Positions 1 through 13,200 of a DNA stretch of 64,000 nucleotides are shown piece by piece. Made by a program: the position numbers and the translations under genes. The DNA is from Galbula dea. Lineage: Eukaryota > Chordata > Aves > Piciformes > Galbulidae. The notes under the pieces were generated by a model, which was not told where the DNA came from, searched no databases, and saw nothing but the letters and a program-made list of their open reading frames with translations. The stretch lies in NCBI GenBank assembly GCA_013399015.1, contig VWZX01007020.1, forward strand, positions 4,154,109 to 4,218,108, written 5' to 3'. Position 1 is the first letter of the stretch. Each line of letters begins with the position of its first letter.

Positions 1-3000
1 CTTGGGATAGATAGCAAAGTTGCCCTGAACATTAAAAAAAGGCTATAATCAAAGTCTATTTTTCAGTTTGTTTGGGAGACTTCAAAGGCCAGGGTGCTTG
101 TGCTGAGGGAAGGGAGGCAATAGGGCACCTGTGGTGTAGCTCGGTTCTGGACTGCTGACTTCCCCCTTCTCTCCTTATGATAGCAGATAGCCCTGTTTCA
201 ATTGTTTGCAGATCTTTTTGATCTGGCTCTGCATCCTACTTGTGTCCTCTTTCTTCTGTCCTTCCTGTGGTTGGAGCAGCTCAATCTCTGGTTAAGTTCC
301 TCATTCCAGGAAGCAGAATCTGGTTTTGAATACCTTGCTGAGAAGTCCTGAGACTTTTGAACTTTGTTCAGGTGAATCTGTTTTGGCTCTGCTCCCATGG
401 AGACAACTGGTGAGCTCTTAACCACACTGGTAACCCCAAACCAGTTTAAAAACATTGGGTTGGAAAAGAAACAATCTCAGAAAGGTAAGCAGCCAGTGGG
501 TAGCACACAGCATGGGAGTCGTGGTAGAGGGCTGGCAAGATCCTGTGAAGCAATGGGCACCCCTGTGGGCAGCACAGGGGGTGGTGCTGCAACCACTGGG
601 GAGCCCTGTGGATGTTGAGGATGTAGGCTATAATGGTATAGGATATAACTCAGCAATGCAGACCTGCACAGGTGCAGGCAAGTCCTGGTGCTTGTCAGGT
701 GCCTATCTGGAGACCCTGATGATAGCTGAGCTGTTACTATGATTAGGATAAGCACTTTTGGAAGGCTGAGTTTAACAAAACTTAAACATTGGTTTGAATG
801 GATTTTGGGTAGGGTTAGGTCTGATTCAGTCCACCTTTTGCAGCCCGCCGCATGGAGACATAGGAACTGTTTTCTGACCCTGGGTGTTAGCATGCTCTGG
901 CAGCCAATTCCCCTGAGGGAAGATCTGAGCATGAGTCCCGAGGGCAGTGTTTGTACATTGTCATTGTTTCAAATGCCAGGAGAGCTCTGGCTGTCCAGTT
1001 TCTGCTCTATGTGTTCATGATCCCCTCGAAGCTGCCATCCCTTCTCATGGCTTTGAAATAGGACAAGCCCTTGACTCTTAAGCTTGGGCTGGTGAGCTCA
1101 GCATACCCTTTAGCTTTATTAAACAATATTAACTGGAGACAAGGATCTAACCCTTCATAGCAAACCTCAGTCCTATGGCACAAAGAGCAGCCAAACAAGT
1201 GAGCTTTTCAACATTAAACAAGATAATCCTTATCTCTGCAGGACAGGGTATGCAGCTGAAAAAACCCATAATTCAGTTAGTAAACATCTGGCTCAGACTT
1301 GCATCACATCCCAGTTTCTGAGCTCGTTTTCGAATGTGCAGTGTCTCTGGTATTTGCAGTTTTCGGATTCCCTGAGGAACTCTGATTCCTCAGGCTTGCT
1401 GTTAACCTGCTAAGAACCTGGAGTCTTTCAGGTTTCTTGCAGGAGCCTTCCTGAGAAGGTGATAGGTTGCTGGGGGAGCTTCCCCTTGCTTTAACCTCAG
1501 TCCCATGATTCTGGAAATAGGCCACTGCTTTTTGCCAATTTTTGTTGTTGCTAGGTCCATGGAAGGAATAACCCAATTCATTCTTCTTTAGACTGCACCA
1601 TTTCAAATACTTGTGATCAGTAGAAATGGGGACTGCCTAGCAGAATTAAACCCAGAAAAGATACCCTTGCTTTAATTTGTTACTTTAAACAGACCTTTTA
1701 GAAGTAGTTTGCAAGCCTCTAGAGTCCATTGATTTCAGATTGGAAACAACTCTTTACTCCTATACACAATTATGGGAACTATGACACAGTTATAAATGAA
1801 CACACACATTTTCATGCTTCCCATATAGCTATTAAAGTCTCTTTTCTCTAGTCAAGATCACCATGTCCAAAAATTTAAGTTAGAAGGGTTTTTTAAATGT
1901 AGAAGCATGTGCTCAGTGATGCTGCAAAGCCTATGCAAGGTGCTACTTATTCTGTACATGTTCTTTTCACTTGTCAGCCTTATCAAACCTGTTTTGATTT
2001 ACAAGCTATAGTTCATGACCTGGAGACCTATTTTCCTCTAATCGAATGAAGCATATTAAAATATATATAAATAATTCTCAGTCTTTGTTATTGTGAATTT
2101 TGAAAACAAAAATTCATTTCTGAACTCTACCTGAAACACTCAGTTGGTGCTCCAGATTAAATTCTCATCTAGAAAAATGTTAGTGGAAGTTCCAATGAGC
2201 ATAAATTTAAATGCAGGTTCTATTTGCCTGGATTTGAAGCAAATGTTATTTTGGTTCTTATTGAAGGAATTCTTGTGTTGACAGTCTTATAATATGTTTT
2301 GTGGTGAGCTGGAAGTATGAGCAAGCAACAAAGGCTGCAAGGTGGACAAAATAAATTATAAGAAAAGGTGGTGCTATTGAAACCAGTAAGTTTGAGATGT
2401 TTATTAACATCTGGATGCTGTTTGTGAAGAGAATGGCTGATGGGAGTTTGTTTCCCTTACAAACTAGAAAGGCATTGAGTTTCTCATGTCAGTTTTCATG
2501 AAGACTGAAGCAGCACATGACTGAACTGGTGCATTATGGTATCTGAAGCAGCAATAGAAAAAAACTAAAAATTGCATAGTGATCAAAAAAAATAAGGTGG
2601 TTTTATGCTGCTTCTCTAAGTGATATGAAGCATGTTACTTAGCAAAAGAATGGGCTAAAGATTATGCAGTCTGACTTATGGGAGGGAAACACTCATCACT
2701 TTCAAAGGTTTCTTTGGACTTAGGGCTCTATTGTAGCCTGAGTCTATATTTTGTTTTGCTCTGTACTTACTGGGGGGGGGAGGGGAGGCAGGTTCTTGTT
2801 TTTTTAATATAGTAAGAAATGAGGTCACTACAAGAAGAACTGTTGCTGATATTCCTTCTGGCTAAACCTCGGAGGAAAGGTGAGATACCAGAAGACATGC
2901 ATGGATATCACTAGTTGAGTGCAAAATACAGAGGAGGAGAAAACTTGGCAAAATTAAATCCTTAGGGAGTATCTCATGTCTGTTACTGTCTGCTTCTCTA

Positions 3001-6000
3001 CAAAGTCAAGTCAGAAAATGTCTGTTTCTAGTCTTGTTGGACACTTAGCTAACTAAGGACACATTATAAACATTACAGGAGAAGAGATCACAAAGGGCTG
3101 TTTCTAATGCTGTCTAATTCTGCATATTTACAATAGTTACAGAATTTACAGGATTTAATTCCAGGTACTTTTGCAAAGGAAATTAGGCTGTGATGCTACC
3201 TGTTTAACAGATTTGTTGTTCCTTGAATCAGCCATAACTTTTTTGCCTATGAATCGTCACCAGATCAAAATAAAAATGCAGAATGCATAAAGCAAATAGT
3301 AGGGAAAACCAAGAACTTTAAAAGCAAAATCCAAAAAGTTTCTATATGCTAATTAATCACAAGGATTCTCTTCTTTCTTTGACTTCAGTTTAGATCAGTG
3401 GTTTTTAACCATTTTCTTTTCCAAACTACTACCATCTGTAATAATTGAGTAGTTTCCTTTTTGTAGATAACACAGTGAACAGGATATGATAGCAGTCACA
3501 TTCACATCAGTGTACAGTAATAAGGTTGCAAAGCTCTGTTGCCCCAGAGGAAAGGGAGAGTTTTTCCAGATCAGAACATGTCTTTTCTTTATGTAACATC
3601 TTGGTTCTGTTTTTCAAAAAATGCAGGTTTGTACTAAGTGACAATTTAAAGGCAACACTGACAGGAGTCATGGCTTTGATATATTTGCCTACAAACAGTC
3701 ACTTTTTTTACAAAAGGTGGTTGCAGACTTTGCTTTCTAGTATGAGTAGTTCTAGATACCACTGACATATTGCTGAAGAAGCAGCATCACATCCAGCAGA
3801 CTTTCACTTGATAAACTGCATCATGTTGTACAGAGGAGGGAGGAAAGAGGATATTCCTTCTGAAAGAGATGCTTTAACTCTGAAGGCTTGCTTTCATTTA
3901 AGTGAAGCCATCCTTTCCCTTTCTCTGTATTTTTCTCTTCCCAGATTTAAGTGACCATGATGATCTCTTGTGAATAGTGTCTGCTCTTGTTCATAGTCTT
4001 CCTTCTCTTTCTCAGTCCTTACAGGATAGAAATAAAATACATAACAGGCAGAAGTAGTTACCACAGAAGCAAAAATAGCAACCTCACTGCCCAAGATGTG
4101 ACACACAATCATTTGCTTATTAACTACCCTCTTTTTGGTTTTAACATATGTAACTGTTATGCAGATAGCTTGTACTGAACGTTTCACTGTGCAGTACATT
4201 TAACTTGTTTGTTTGGGGTTTTTTATACAAAGTATAATTCACTTGGTGTGTTGAGGTTTTGGTGCATGTCTTTTGTGTGCAGACCAATGAATTATGTTTG
4301 TAGAAATTTTATCTATTAGCTCTGCAGAGTAGACACTGACTCTCTGGGAGGCTGCTGTGAAAAGAGCCTTATCACAGAAAGGTCATGTGCTATTTCTATC
4401 AACTTTGCTGTAACTGAGAAAAGGTTATAGCCTAATAAACTGAGCATAAAACCTGGAACTGGGACTTCTTAATCCTGTCCTTGAGAGTAATGTCTCCAAT
4501 AGTCTTGCAAAGATACACAGGGCCAGATCCTGTAAAGTGTTTTGGTACTTAAAACTCACCAAACTTGAAATAAATGAAACTGGGAAACATTTGGGTACCT
4601 CAGCCATTTTGTATATCTGGTCATTTGAGCCTATTCCCACTTACTGAGTGGGATGTGTGATGCAGTAGCATTGTTGGAATCAACCTATAAATATGGTTTG
4701 GTCAGGGCTTTCTAAGGATATCTTAAAGAGAAGATGGCTTTTAGTGCCAGACATTGTTAATATTTAATCTTCCTGTCATATTTACTGAAACTTCCTAGAA
4801 ATCTACCTAAAAAAAAATTATGATTTGATCTGTTAGGAGGTAGTGAAGTGCAAGCATAAGTAATCTAGAAAAAACACAGGAAAAGATGGAATTCTGGACT
4901 CCAGCACTGTTTTCTATCTCAGGCTGATGTAAGCTGAGTTTCCTTTAGATCTTTTATTTGAATATGTATCTGTGTCTACAGTTCTACAGAGCTTGTCGAT
5001 TTAGAAACTCTGCAGCTCGATGTTACAGAGTACATGTCACTTTCACAGCAGTTTGGCAGGAATCCCTTGAGAAATGATTGAGGGAGCATAAGTTTCTTAC
5101 TAAATGTTTAGTGGCTCAGCCTCTGTTATATAGACTCTTAACTCAAGCTCTGCAGATTGAAACTGGCCCTAAAACATTTGCAGGTTTCCTCCTGATGATT
5201 GGGATAAAGCGTCCACCTTGCTGGAATCTCCCACCGCATCTGCAATCCTTCCCCTAGGGATACTTACTTATCGTGACTGTTCAGGGTTTTTGAGCTATCA
5301 TAGTATACTGTCAACCATATCCACACTCAAAAAATCTGACTTCATGCTCCTAAATACTTAATTCCAGCCAGTGTAGCCTAATATTTCTATGGTGTTCCCA
5401 AGGTGAAAATTATGCTCTTAAAGACTTTTGAAATCCTGAGGAGGAATGGGAGTTGTACCACCTGTGTGACACCTGAAGCACCAGATGCTTCTGTCCAAAT
5501 TGCAGTGTTTGTCGAGTGACCCAGTCCCTGCTTCAGGATCTGGAGTCACTACAGCAGCAGCCCCCTGCACATCCTGTGCAGCCCTTTATGGAGCTGCTGT
5601 TTAATCAAGTTGATCTTGGCCACCTGCTCTATGCCTTGCTCTCTGAATGCACCTTTGAAGGTTTGTGTGTACCCCTGAAAATGTGCTACAGGAGCAGAGT
5701 AAGACACAAAGGGTCTTGTAAACTGCTCTTGGTCTATACAATTCCAAAGTTTTCCTGCAGCTGTCAAAATAAAATCTGCTCTCTTAATCTTTCTACCTTC
5801 CCTACTGCTTGCTACTTTGCATAGCACAGAAGTTATCAAAATCCCAGCATTTTAGAAAGTCTAAAGGAGGTCATTGCATTAAATAGCGTGGTGTTTTGGT
5901 ATCAACTGTCATGATGTTGTGATCTGGTGTAAAATATCTAGAACTACTTCCTGCATGCAGAGATCTTGCAGGTAGAGATGAACCATAAGCCCACCAAATA

Positions 6001-7251
6001 GTCAGCATGGCCTGACTTCCATCTTAGATTTTCCTTCTTTTGGGGAAAGTGGAGAAGAAGGCAAGGGACAAAGACTGGAAGCTGAAAATAGTGTTAGGAC
6101 CTGATGAATGTCTGTGCAATATAGCTATAAAATGCAGATCTGAATGGAGCATGTGTTGATGCACGGCTGTTTGTGAAGGCAGGTTACACACTGTATTTCT
6201 TTAGGTAAGTAGACATAGATGAACATTACAGGAAGTGACAGTTGTGTACTTTTGATGCTTGGGGAATATTTTTACACATGGAAAATGAAGCCCAAGGAAT
6301 TAAGACAGAACTCCAATTCACAGGTCAGCCACAGGGAATGCCTTTCAGTTTGTTTATTCTGTAGATGTTCCAGTGTATATATAAAGGCATTGTAGTCCAG
6401 GAAAATGTTCTAATGCATTTATGTGATATTATACTGGCAAAGGATAGGAATAATCTATAGCAACACATTAATTATAGCCAGAAACTGACCTTGTCTAAAT
6501 ATTACAATGATTTTCAAGTATCTTACCAGAAAGAAGAGTGGCTACAATAATCTCTTTAGAAGCACAGAATAAAGCAATTCTGTATTTGATATTACAAAGA
6601 AATAAGACTCCTATAAAGGAGTAAATTCCATGTGGAGACAGATTCCCTTGTGGACAAGAGCAAGGGTTCCTCTAAAACAGCTTTACATGCCAGTATGCTT
6701 AGGTAATCTTTTTCTTTTACTACTCATTACACAAAAGGAAAAATTGTTTGATTAACTCTAGCAGTTATTCACATTTTGGATTCTTTGTGATGGTGGTGAT
6801 TCAAGATTAAATGTCTCTGAGAAGCTTTTACTTCTGTCTCACTGGTGAAAATCCAGATATGGAATATATACTTCACTGTCTGTCCCCTTTTTGCTAGTGG
6901 CATGTGTCCAGTGTGGGCACAGTGGGAGACAGATGGAGATGGGCTGGGCTGGTTTTCTTTGAAAGCAGAGGTGGAGGGAAGGATGCAAAGATGATGACAA
7001 ACTGGGGTCAGGGCTGCAGATCTGTGGAGAGCTGAAATTTTGCTGTGGCTCTTGGGGCAGGCATGGGTAAGTACTAAAGCAGGCCTAATCTATACAAGCT
7101 CTGCTGGCATAGAAGTGTCAGTGAGGAGTAGGTGTGTCTTGCTGATGTGACAGTAGCAGTATAGCCCCAGTGCAAATTCTGGCCAAAAAATCCATTTGCT
7201 ACCTCAGCATGTTCTGCTTAAGGACTATATACAAACTGCATGGACAGAACC
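1..7251. other. non-coding DNA, no gene seen
   Basis: I see no gene here apart from the old-repeat trace listed separately at 4518-4612. The largest open frame is on the minus strand at 477-932 (151 codons). It has no recognisable domain and shares its DNA with other equally meaningless frames, so I treat it as chance. A G-run sits at 2772-2779. The rest is ordinary A+T-rich sequence with scattered short A and T runs, compatible with intron or intergenic DNA. Confidence 0.75.
4518..4612. repeat. possible ancient amniote interspersed repeat remnant
   Basis: The stretch begins with a phrase close to GGCCAGATCCTGTAAAG and continues through a decayed match to the 'gtacttaa...aactc...gaaat.aatg.aact' pattern. 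That pattern is common in old CR1/L3-like repeats of turtles, crocodilians and birds. It is highly diverged, has no clear ends, and the family assignment rests on memory of the consensus pattern rather than an alignment. Confidence 0.4.
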
Positions 7252-7271
7252 TTTTTTTTTTTTTTTTTTTT
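7252..7271. repeat. poly(T) tract, 20 bp
   Basis: An uninterrupted run of 20 T follows GGACAGAACC. It could be the reverse-strand poly(A) of an old retroposed sequence, but I recognise no retrocopy next to it and see no flanking target duplication. I call it a simple homopolymer tract. Confidence 0.9.
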
Positions 7272-10131
7272 GCTAGCTCCTAGTTGTGTTTTTACCCTAG
7301 GTGAAGTTGCTGGTTTGGCTATAGCTTTTAAATGCAAAAAGGCCGTAGACCAAGAAAGAGATGTATGTCCTCACTCATTTCTGTCAATGGCTAATCATGG
7401 CATGTGGGTTACAGATTAAGGAATTAGTTTATGCTGTGCCAATGCTTAGAGTAGTTCAATATCTTTGCATCTACTTTTAGCACGGAGAGGCAGAACTGTT
7501 TCAGTCCATGATATAACACCTTAAACTGCCTTGGTACCAGATGATTTGGAAAGTGGCAAATGTGACTTCAATATATAAAATGTCTAATGTCTTTAAGGAA
7601 CACTGTGGGAGGTGTAGCAAGAAGCAGACACATAAGGAGATACACAAATAAGGTAGGATAAGGAAGAGTTACCATTGCTTTTCTAGAAGGGTTTCACCCC
7701 TTGTAAATTTATTATAAGTTTTTCTGGAGTTGTTACCAGCATGTGTGAAAAGTTGAATTTCCAGATCAGCTTTTCCCAAACACTGTAAAAGCAACAGAGC
7801 TATTAAGCAATGTGATGGTCCTTATAAGAGTTTGTAAGTCATTAAGAAACAGGAAATAAAGAATTGGAGTCAGTGGCTCAAAAACAGGCACTTTGTGCCA
7901 CCTAGGATGCTCTGTGATATGCAAGACATTTGCACAAAGCTGACAGATGTGACCTGAGATTTAAGGGAAAAGTGCTTGTTGCCATACAGGCTATGCCACA
8001 CAGAAAATTACACGAGAAGCTTTTCTTTATGCACAGCACCTCACTGAAGCTGTAGGAATAAATAATTAATTTTCACAGGAAAGGAGATCCCTGGAGTCTC
8101 CTGGAAATCTATACTAGAACCAGTGCTGCCCAAATTGTTTGTGGGTGACCTGTCAAAGGAGGACAGAGAATGATGAAAGGAAGTTTCAGAGAAGAAACAT
8201 CTTACTTCAAAATGGTGTAGAAGCATTGCATTTCATAACTAGGTGATAAAAATGCCATCTGACACTGTTGACAAAAGCAGAGAAGTGAGCTTTGGAGAAC
8301 AGCCATAATTTCACATGTACAGTGATAGACTGTGAAGTAGCTATTAGTAATCATAAAAGATCTTGGAGTAAGTTTGGATGGTTTGGTGAAAATGTCAGTT
8401 AAATGCTCAGTGAGGGTCAAAGAAGAAAAAAAAGTTAGGTCATGTTAGGAAAGGAATACAGTAGAAAAACAGGAGAAACAGTTGTGCCACTGTAAGCATT
8501 GATAGTGTTTCCACCTCATGAATCCTCCATTCTCATAAAGAAAAAACAAAGAAGGAAGGCAGTAATGATCAGAGATACAGAATGGCTTTCCTCCAAGGAA
8601 TGACTAAATATATTACAGCTCTTTAGCATGAAAAAGAAATGGCTAAAAGGAAAAGGAATATCATAGAGAGCTATCAAATGAAGAGCAGCAGAGAATGTAG
8701 ACTGGGAATAGTCCTTCACTGTTTTCTCTATTTCTTCTGTTACATGAAGTCAAGTGAAATAACAGGTTCAAAAGTTCAGGATAGGCAGAGCAATTTTGTT
8801 CCATCATATGTAGTTAAATTCCGGCAGCCTTTGCCACAAAGTGCTGTGGGGACCAAAGCTCTACACAGGTTCAAAAACCAACCAGACAAGCTAATAGAAG
8901 AAAATTTCATTAGCAGCTAGGATACATGAACTTGTGCTTCTGGATTGAGGAGCCCTAAAGCCATTGATTGCTCGGAGTGCATTCTGGCAAAACACTGCTG
9001 TATGCTTAGCCTGTTTGTATAGATTGACTTCAGCATCTCTTACTGGTCATGTGCAAGAAAGGATGCTGAGCTGTTGGATACAGCACACTGGCCTGGTATA
9101 GCTATCCTTGCATTCCTAACCCACTACCCTCCCTCCCCCCTGAGGAAAGTGCCTATTTGATTCAACAGCTCCCCTGAGAGACAGGTGATTAAAAACAATA
9201 ACTTGCATCTGGGTGTGAATTTAGCTTAAATCAGCAGTGTCCCAGTTTCCCATTATACAAACTTGGTCACACTGTAAAATGCTGTGAGACTGAGCAGGTA
9301 CTAGAAGTAGCACAGGAAATTGATGCTAATTCTTACCTACTGGTACCTTTATTTGAATGCTGCATTTCTCTAAATGAAGTTTCACTCTTCCCATCCTCTA
9401 GTGATCCTCAGACAACTCTTGTGCTCCTTGTGTTTTAGCTTGGTGTGAACGTGACTTTGCCAACTGGAAGTGAAGGAAAAATGAACAATATTTTTCAGAC
9501 TGATCTCGGAGCTCTGATGACCCTGTTGAGAGAAATGCTTCCTTGTTATACCCATTTTAAAAATGGGGGAGGGTGGATAAAAACAATGTCTCAAATTTTT
9601 TTGCTTTCCTGCAATCTAAGCTTCATAATCCTCAGTGTTAACCTTGCTATTAGCTATTAAATTCAGACATTATACTTTGAAATATTTTTTCTCTTTGTGC
9701 TCCTGACACACTAGTTTTTCAGTTTCTGATGCTTTTGAGGTATGACAGAGCTCACCAAATTCTCACTTGCTAAAACCCAAGATAGATTTTTATTCTGAAG
9801 TGGATTAATAAATTGCTAACTTGCAAAGGTTTGCATATTTGCTGTAATCTTTCCAAAGAGCAAACATACTGTGAAGTCTAAATGCCAAAGGAAGATGTAA
9901 CTAGTAAGACACAGGTAAGAAGTTATTGAGAAACCACTGGTTTCTTCACATCAGTATTGCTTGGACTAGCTATCTGAGGAGGTTTTTGGGGTAAATTGTT
10001 AACAAAATGCTCACTGTTGCCTGTTTCCATTTCTGTCATGAGCAGACTGTGCAGAACAATCTGTTAGGAAGTGGCCCTATGTCCACCAAATATGCATACA
10101 AATTTCCAGTGCACACCCTGTCCTCCCTAAT
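7272..10131. other. non-coding DNA, no gene seen
   Basis: No supported gene. Overlapping short frames on both strands near 8.0-8.9 kb and 9.4-9.7 kb (at most about 93 codons) have no domain, signal or splice context that would make them credible. A pyrimidine-rich C tract lies near 9122-9140. No interspersed repeat was recognised. Confidence 0.75.
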
Positions 10132-10229
10132 TTGTTGTTTTTCTTGAGGGTTTTGGAGTTGGGTTTTATTTTTTTGAGGGTTTTTTGTTTGGTTTGGTTT
10201 TTGTTTGTGTGGGGTTTTTTTTGTTTTTA
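10132..10229. repeat. T/G-rich low-complexity tract
   Basis: About 100 bp composed almost only of T and G, with repeated TTTG, GGTTT and GGGTTTT words. Similar tracts occur at 17321-17372 and 32526-32600, and its A/C complement at 18502-18631. They look like degenerate (GTTT)n simple repeats. No function can be read from them. Confidence 0.85.
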
Positions 10230-13200
10230 GTCAGGTAATTTTAATGAGTTAAATGTTTTCTTGGAAGTTAAAATCTAGATTAAAGCAGGTGTCACATAAG
10301 CCACAAATAAGTACAATACCAAATTAAAATACTTTGGGATGGTGTTTTGTGATTTGTTTGGGTTTTTTTTTCCACACTTCTCCAATATTTTTCTTGATCT
10401 TGGATGGTAAAAGGCTGATGTAGCAGAGATTTATTGGTACAGTGAACTCTGTGATCCTCACTTGTCTGAGTTCAGAGTCCTGCAGGAGTAAACAGGTGCA
10501 TTCATTCTCTGGGACCACAAAGGCCAGAGACTGTTTTTATGGGTTTGCATTATTCATGTGTTTTGGGGGTGGACATTCTCTTTCTTCCATTCCTATTAAT
10601 GCAGTTAAATGAGAAGAGACAAGAACTCTCACAAGATTATCATCTTTGAAATTCAGCAATCTCCTTGTCTTTAGTCATTGCTTAAGCATATTGAGTACTT
10701 TAGGGGAAAACCAAACCAACCTACCTCAAAACTATTAATTTATGTTGAAGAAACTGTTGAGTAGGAGTACAGACTTTTAAATTAATCATCTCAAGAAGAA
10801 CAACTGGGGATTTGGGGGCAGATTGCATTATTGTTTTTAAACTCAGATGGCACAATAAATAGAATTGTTTATTTGATGCTTTTTCTCCCCCACTTTTCAG
10901 AGTAACAGTTTCTTGAGAATCTAGATACTAAGCTTTGAAACAAGGTGGCCTCAGGAAAGGTATGAGTTAACTGTCCTTTTTTTGTATCTGCCATGGATAG
11001 GAGAAGAGTGGTTGGAAAATCTAATGGAAATAAAAGGTCTACTTTGCTGAAGATGGAAAATATAATCATGGACAATCAGTGTTATTTGCTGCTTGACTGC
11101 TGTGGTTAGATGGACTGCTCACTAGGGAAGGTATATATTGGACAGTTTTGCAGTGGCAGGAGGTCTAATTATGTGGGAAGTGTCTTGGAGCAGAACAAAA
11201 CGCTGCAAACACCCTTGCTTGTGCCATCACCCTCACCAAAGACACACAAAAATCCTGCATGTTTCTTCCTCTTCTTGGTTAAAAGTTGCTTTCACTTCCA
11301 AATGTGGGGTGGATAAAAAAGCAGCAATTGGTATAATGAAATAACACTTGAGGGTGCTGCTTGCCATTATGGTCTTGTTCAAGGCAAGGACTGGAGCTAT
11401 CATGACCCCAGTGGCACTAGCAAGGACATCACTGGCCATGACCAGACCCCTGGGGGCCTCTCCATGCCCTGCCTGGTTTTATTCTGATTCATTAACTCTT
11501 CTTTGAGAGAGGCATGGTAATTTGGAAGAGAAAAAGGATTTTGGCTTGCATGTTGGTAGAAGACTTATGATGGTTAAAGAGTGGGGACCTGTCCTGTGGC
11601 TCCCCAACCACATTGCCAGCACTCTGAAGGATTTTCCTATGCAGTGATGGCAGCTGCAGAGCCTGTGAGGTCAGGAGGCCCCAGGTTCCATTGGAACATG
11701 CAGTAAGGCACTCTGGCCAGCAGTCTAGGTGCTGCATTGGCAAGATCATCTAGTGGACACTTAAGGCAGGTGGGGATGAAAGCAAACATGGAGTTTGAAC
11801 CATTCTGTCATAGCTGTGTCCTATTGTATCTATATCTGCTTCCAACAAAAGCATTAAATTTTTCGCTCCCTTTCTTTTATTCTGTGTTTACCCAGGCCAT
11901 AGGGCATCTCTTCCCTCCTTCTCTTGCAGTTCTGGTGGAAACAGCACACCAGACACTCTGGGCCACTTCCTCAGCCATTGTCCCAGCCTAGACTTGTTCC
12001 TTCTGGCTTGGGATGTTCAGACCTGGCATACTCTGACTTCTCCTTGGGCAGGTAAAAGTCAGTCCAGTAAGACTGGTCTTAGTAGGACTGTTTCATGCTC
12101 TTTTCTCTTCGAAGTGCTTTAGAAACCATGGTTGATACACCACCTCTGAGCTTTGCTGTAGTACTGACAAGTTAGAATTCCCACAATGTTCTTGATATGT
12201 TAGAATGTATTTTAGCCTTAATGTGGATAAAATATCCTCAATAAAGTAAGTCCAAGTGTTTGTCCCTGAGAGGAGCCAGCAGATTGACAGATCATACTGT
12301 GCTGGTACAGCCATCAGTAAATCTCTGTATTGAGTCTGGATATGGCAGGTTTTCATTAACTTTATTATTTCCCAGAAAGTTTACACAGGAGGGCTCAAAC
12401 CTATTTTCCTTCTGTCTAAAAGGCTCCCAATAGATTATGGCTCTGGCTTTAGTTTTGTATTTTTCTCCTGTTTACCTCTTCACCAGTTTAGACAGAGAGA
12501 AAGGTATTGGCTTAGAGTGCCTTTTTAGCCCAGTGCTATTTTTGTGGTTCTATAGCAACTAAAATCTTTGACAAGGATGTGGGAATTTTCTGTCCAATTT
12601 TTTTGACAAATATCTGTCACTTGGTTTGCCTACTCATTCTCTTGTTACTGCCTATGTAGCCTTCAGTTCTGCCCTGGAAAGAAATGGAAAATTCAGAGGC
12701 AAAAGAAAAACTTGTTAGTGCTGACATTTAGAAGCTGAGGGTGTATTACACAACTCAGCAGCTTTGTGGGGGGCAGCTTATGACATTTCTGCTGCTCTCT
12801 GCTCCAGTCCCTGCACTGTGCTTCATCACTGCTCCTCAGTGAGATTACAGTGAGATACCAGTAAGATTGCTCAAATCCCCAATTTTTCTTGATGTTTTTC
12901 TTCTGAAAGAGGTGGCAGGTAGTGTGGTTTATATCTGCCAGGCTAAACAAGCTTAAGCATGTGGATCCAGTGGTGCAATGCAAGATGGCAAACTGCTTTG
13001 CCTACTCCAGGCTGTATTAGCTTCCTCAAGCTATTGAGGGCCCCTTGTGCCAAGCCCATTGTCCTGGTGATCCCTCACCAAAACACATGGAGTAACTGCA
13101 CATAACCTCCTATCAGATGAGAAGATATGGGTGAAATGGCCAGTTAGACCTGTTGGACAGTTGCTGCATACTGACTGAATGTCACCCAGTAGCTAAATGT

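Noticed and set aside
477..932. 151-codon minus-strand frame rich in Pro, Ser and Leu
   Set aside because: The composition reflects a local G+C-rich stretch. There is no domain or initiation context, and other frames overlap it on the opposite strand.
5506..5659. Possible small exon: an acceptor-like TTCTGTCCAAATTGCAG before 5506, a frame encoding a Gln/Pro-containing segment, and a donor-like AAGGTTTGT after it
   Set aside because: The translation matches no protein I know, and acceptor- and donor-like words are common in A+T-rich DNA. There is no neighbouring exon to splice to.
7252..7271. Poly(T) as the tail of a reverse-strand processed pseudogene
   Set aside because: The sequence to the left does not translate to a recognisable protein, and no target duplication flanks the tract.
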